Shown here: positions 5,349 to 6,055 of the stretch, piece by piece
Numbering within the stretch: the stretch's first letter is position 1
How the letters are laid out: each line of letters starts with the position of its first letter
NCBI GenBank assembly: GCA_937897615.1
Contig: CALCNO010000079.1
Span: 1 to 6,055 of the forward strand
Source of the DNA: an uncultured Anaerolineaceae bacterium
GTDB taxonomy: Bacteria > Chloroflexota > Anaerolineae > Anaerolineales > Anaerolineaceae
Direction: 5' to 3'
DNA: 6,055 nucleotides
The notes under the pieces: model-generated
Seen by the model: only the letters and a program-made list of their open reading frames with translations
Told to the model about the DNA's origin: nothing
Database searches by the model: none
Translations under genes and position numbers: made by a program

Positions 5349-6055
5349 ATGAAAAATAGTGGACAGGAATTCATGCGCCAAACATACTACCAAAACACCA
5401 CCGATCCCAGCCCGCAGGAATCCGGGACAGTGCCTCAGCCCCCACTGGAATTGCCGTTGCCTGAAGACGCAATGCTTATTCCTTTGGTTTCACGCGAGCA
5501 GATGGCAGTTCCGCCAATGGATGTGCGCGTAGCGATCGAAACACGGCGCACGGTGCGGCAGTATGCACCAGTGCCGTTCACTCTGGCGGAATTCTCTTAT
5601 CTCTTGTGGGTTTCACAGGGCGTCAAGCATGTTTCCAAGCGGCCTTCCACGGCCCGCACTGTGCCTTCTGCGGGAGCGCGTCATGCTTTTGAAACTTACT
5701 GCCTGGTCAACCGTGTAGAAGGGTTGGAGCCGGGTTTGTACCGCTACATGGCAATTGAAAACGGATTGATCAAGCTGGATTTTCCCGCTGATATTGCTGC
5801 AAAAGTCGCGCACGCCTGCCTGGAACAATCACAGGTGACCAATAGCGCCGCCACATTCATTTGGGTAGCTGTAGCGGAACGTATGTTCTGGCGTTACGTG
5901 GAGCGCGGCTATCGCTACCTGCACCTGGATGCAGGGCATGTGTGCCAGAATCTGGCGCTCGGCGCGGAACAGATCGGCAGCGGGATTTGTCCCATCGCTG
6001 CCTTTGATGACGAGGAGATCAACATTCTGCTGGGGTTGGATGGCGAGGAAATGTT
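5349..6055 (+). CDS. SagB/ThcOx-type nitroreductase-family flavin oxidoreductase, 3' end missing
   Basis: From the ATG at 5349, 235 residues are visible with no stop before the right edge. The protein belongs to the FMN-dependent nitroreductase superfamily, SagB-like branch. The FMN-phosphate arginine cluster appears as ETRRTVRQYAP at 64-74. The signature VPSAGARHAFETYCLV lies at 105-120, PGLYRY at 128-133, and ERGYRYLHLDAGHVCQNLAL at 185-204. The segment IGSGICPIAAFDDEEINILL near the edge is the usual end of the fold, so perhaps only 15-25 residues are missing. The N-terminal block SGQEFM followed by PQPPLELP is common in stand-alone members and supports the chosen start; in-frame ATGs at 5334 and 5373 are alternatives. 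SagB proteins proper oxidise azolines in thiazole/oxazole peptide clusters. No cyclodehydratase or precursor peptide is visible here, so this is more likely a stand-alone oxidoreductase of unknown substrate. It closes the visible cluster with the flippase and acetyltransferase. Confidence 0.87.
   Translation, partial: MKNSGQEFMRQTYYQNTTDPSPQESGTVPQPPLELPLPEDAMLIPLVSREQMAVPPMDVRVAIETRRTVRQYAPVPFTLAEFSYLLWVSQGVKHVSKRPSTARTVPSAGARHAFETYCLVNRVEGLEPGLYRYMAIENGLIKLDFPADIAAKVAHACLEQSQVTNSAATFIWVAVAERMFWRYVERGYRYLHLDAGHVCQNLALGAEQIGSGICPIAAFDDEEINILLGLDGEEM

Overview
The window looks like an ordinary bacterial chromosome segment: moderately GC-rich, densely coding, with short intergenic gaps. There is no trace of a phage, transposon, CRISPR array, tRNA or rRNA. 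The mix of families (an IpdB/glutaconate-type CoA-transferase, a D-2-hydroxyacid dehydrogenase with the 'KRD-MHP' insert style, a MurJ-like flippase, a GNAT enzyme and a stand-alone SagB-type nitroreductase) reminds me of Anaerolineae-like Chloroflexota. That is an impression from protein style, not from a search.

Layout. Positions 1-2391 hold three plus-strand genes. The 3' part of a CoA-transferase beta subunit overlaps the start of a D-2-hydroxyacid dehydrogenase by one base (TAATG). After a 41-base gap comes a HAD-superfamily hydrolase. Positions 2416-3051 hold a minus-strand gene for a membrane-anchored coiled-coil protein of unknown function. It converges on the HAD gene with only 24 bases between the stop codons, and its probable intrinsic terminator lies inside the end of the HAD coding sequence. 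Positions 3052-3115 are a 64-base divergent promoter region. Positions 3116-6055 hold three plus-strand genes in a tight cluster: a MurJ/MVF-family flippase, a GNAT acetyltransferase (ATGA overlap with the flippase) and a SagB-type flavin oxidoreductase that runs off the right edge.

How the genes may work together. The CoA-transferase and the dehydrogenase are probably translationally coupled. They could catalyse consecutive steps on a 2-hydroxyacid, as the analogous enzymes do in the 2-hydroxyglutarate pathway of glutamate fermentation. The flippase, acetyltransferase and flavoprotein share an operon arrangement, but the sequence does not show a common pathway.

I did not find a clear new multi-gene system. 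The points most worth following are the terminator embedded in the HAD gene, the predicted leaderless start of the flippase gene within a compact face-to-face promoter pair, the loss of lipid-binding arginines in the MurJ-like protein, and the coupled CoA-transferase/dehydrogenase pair.
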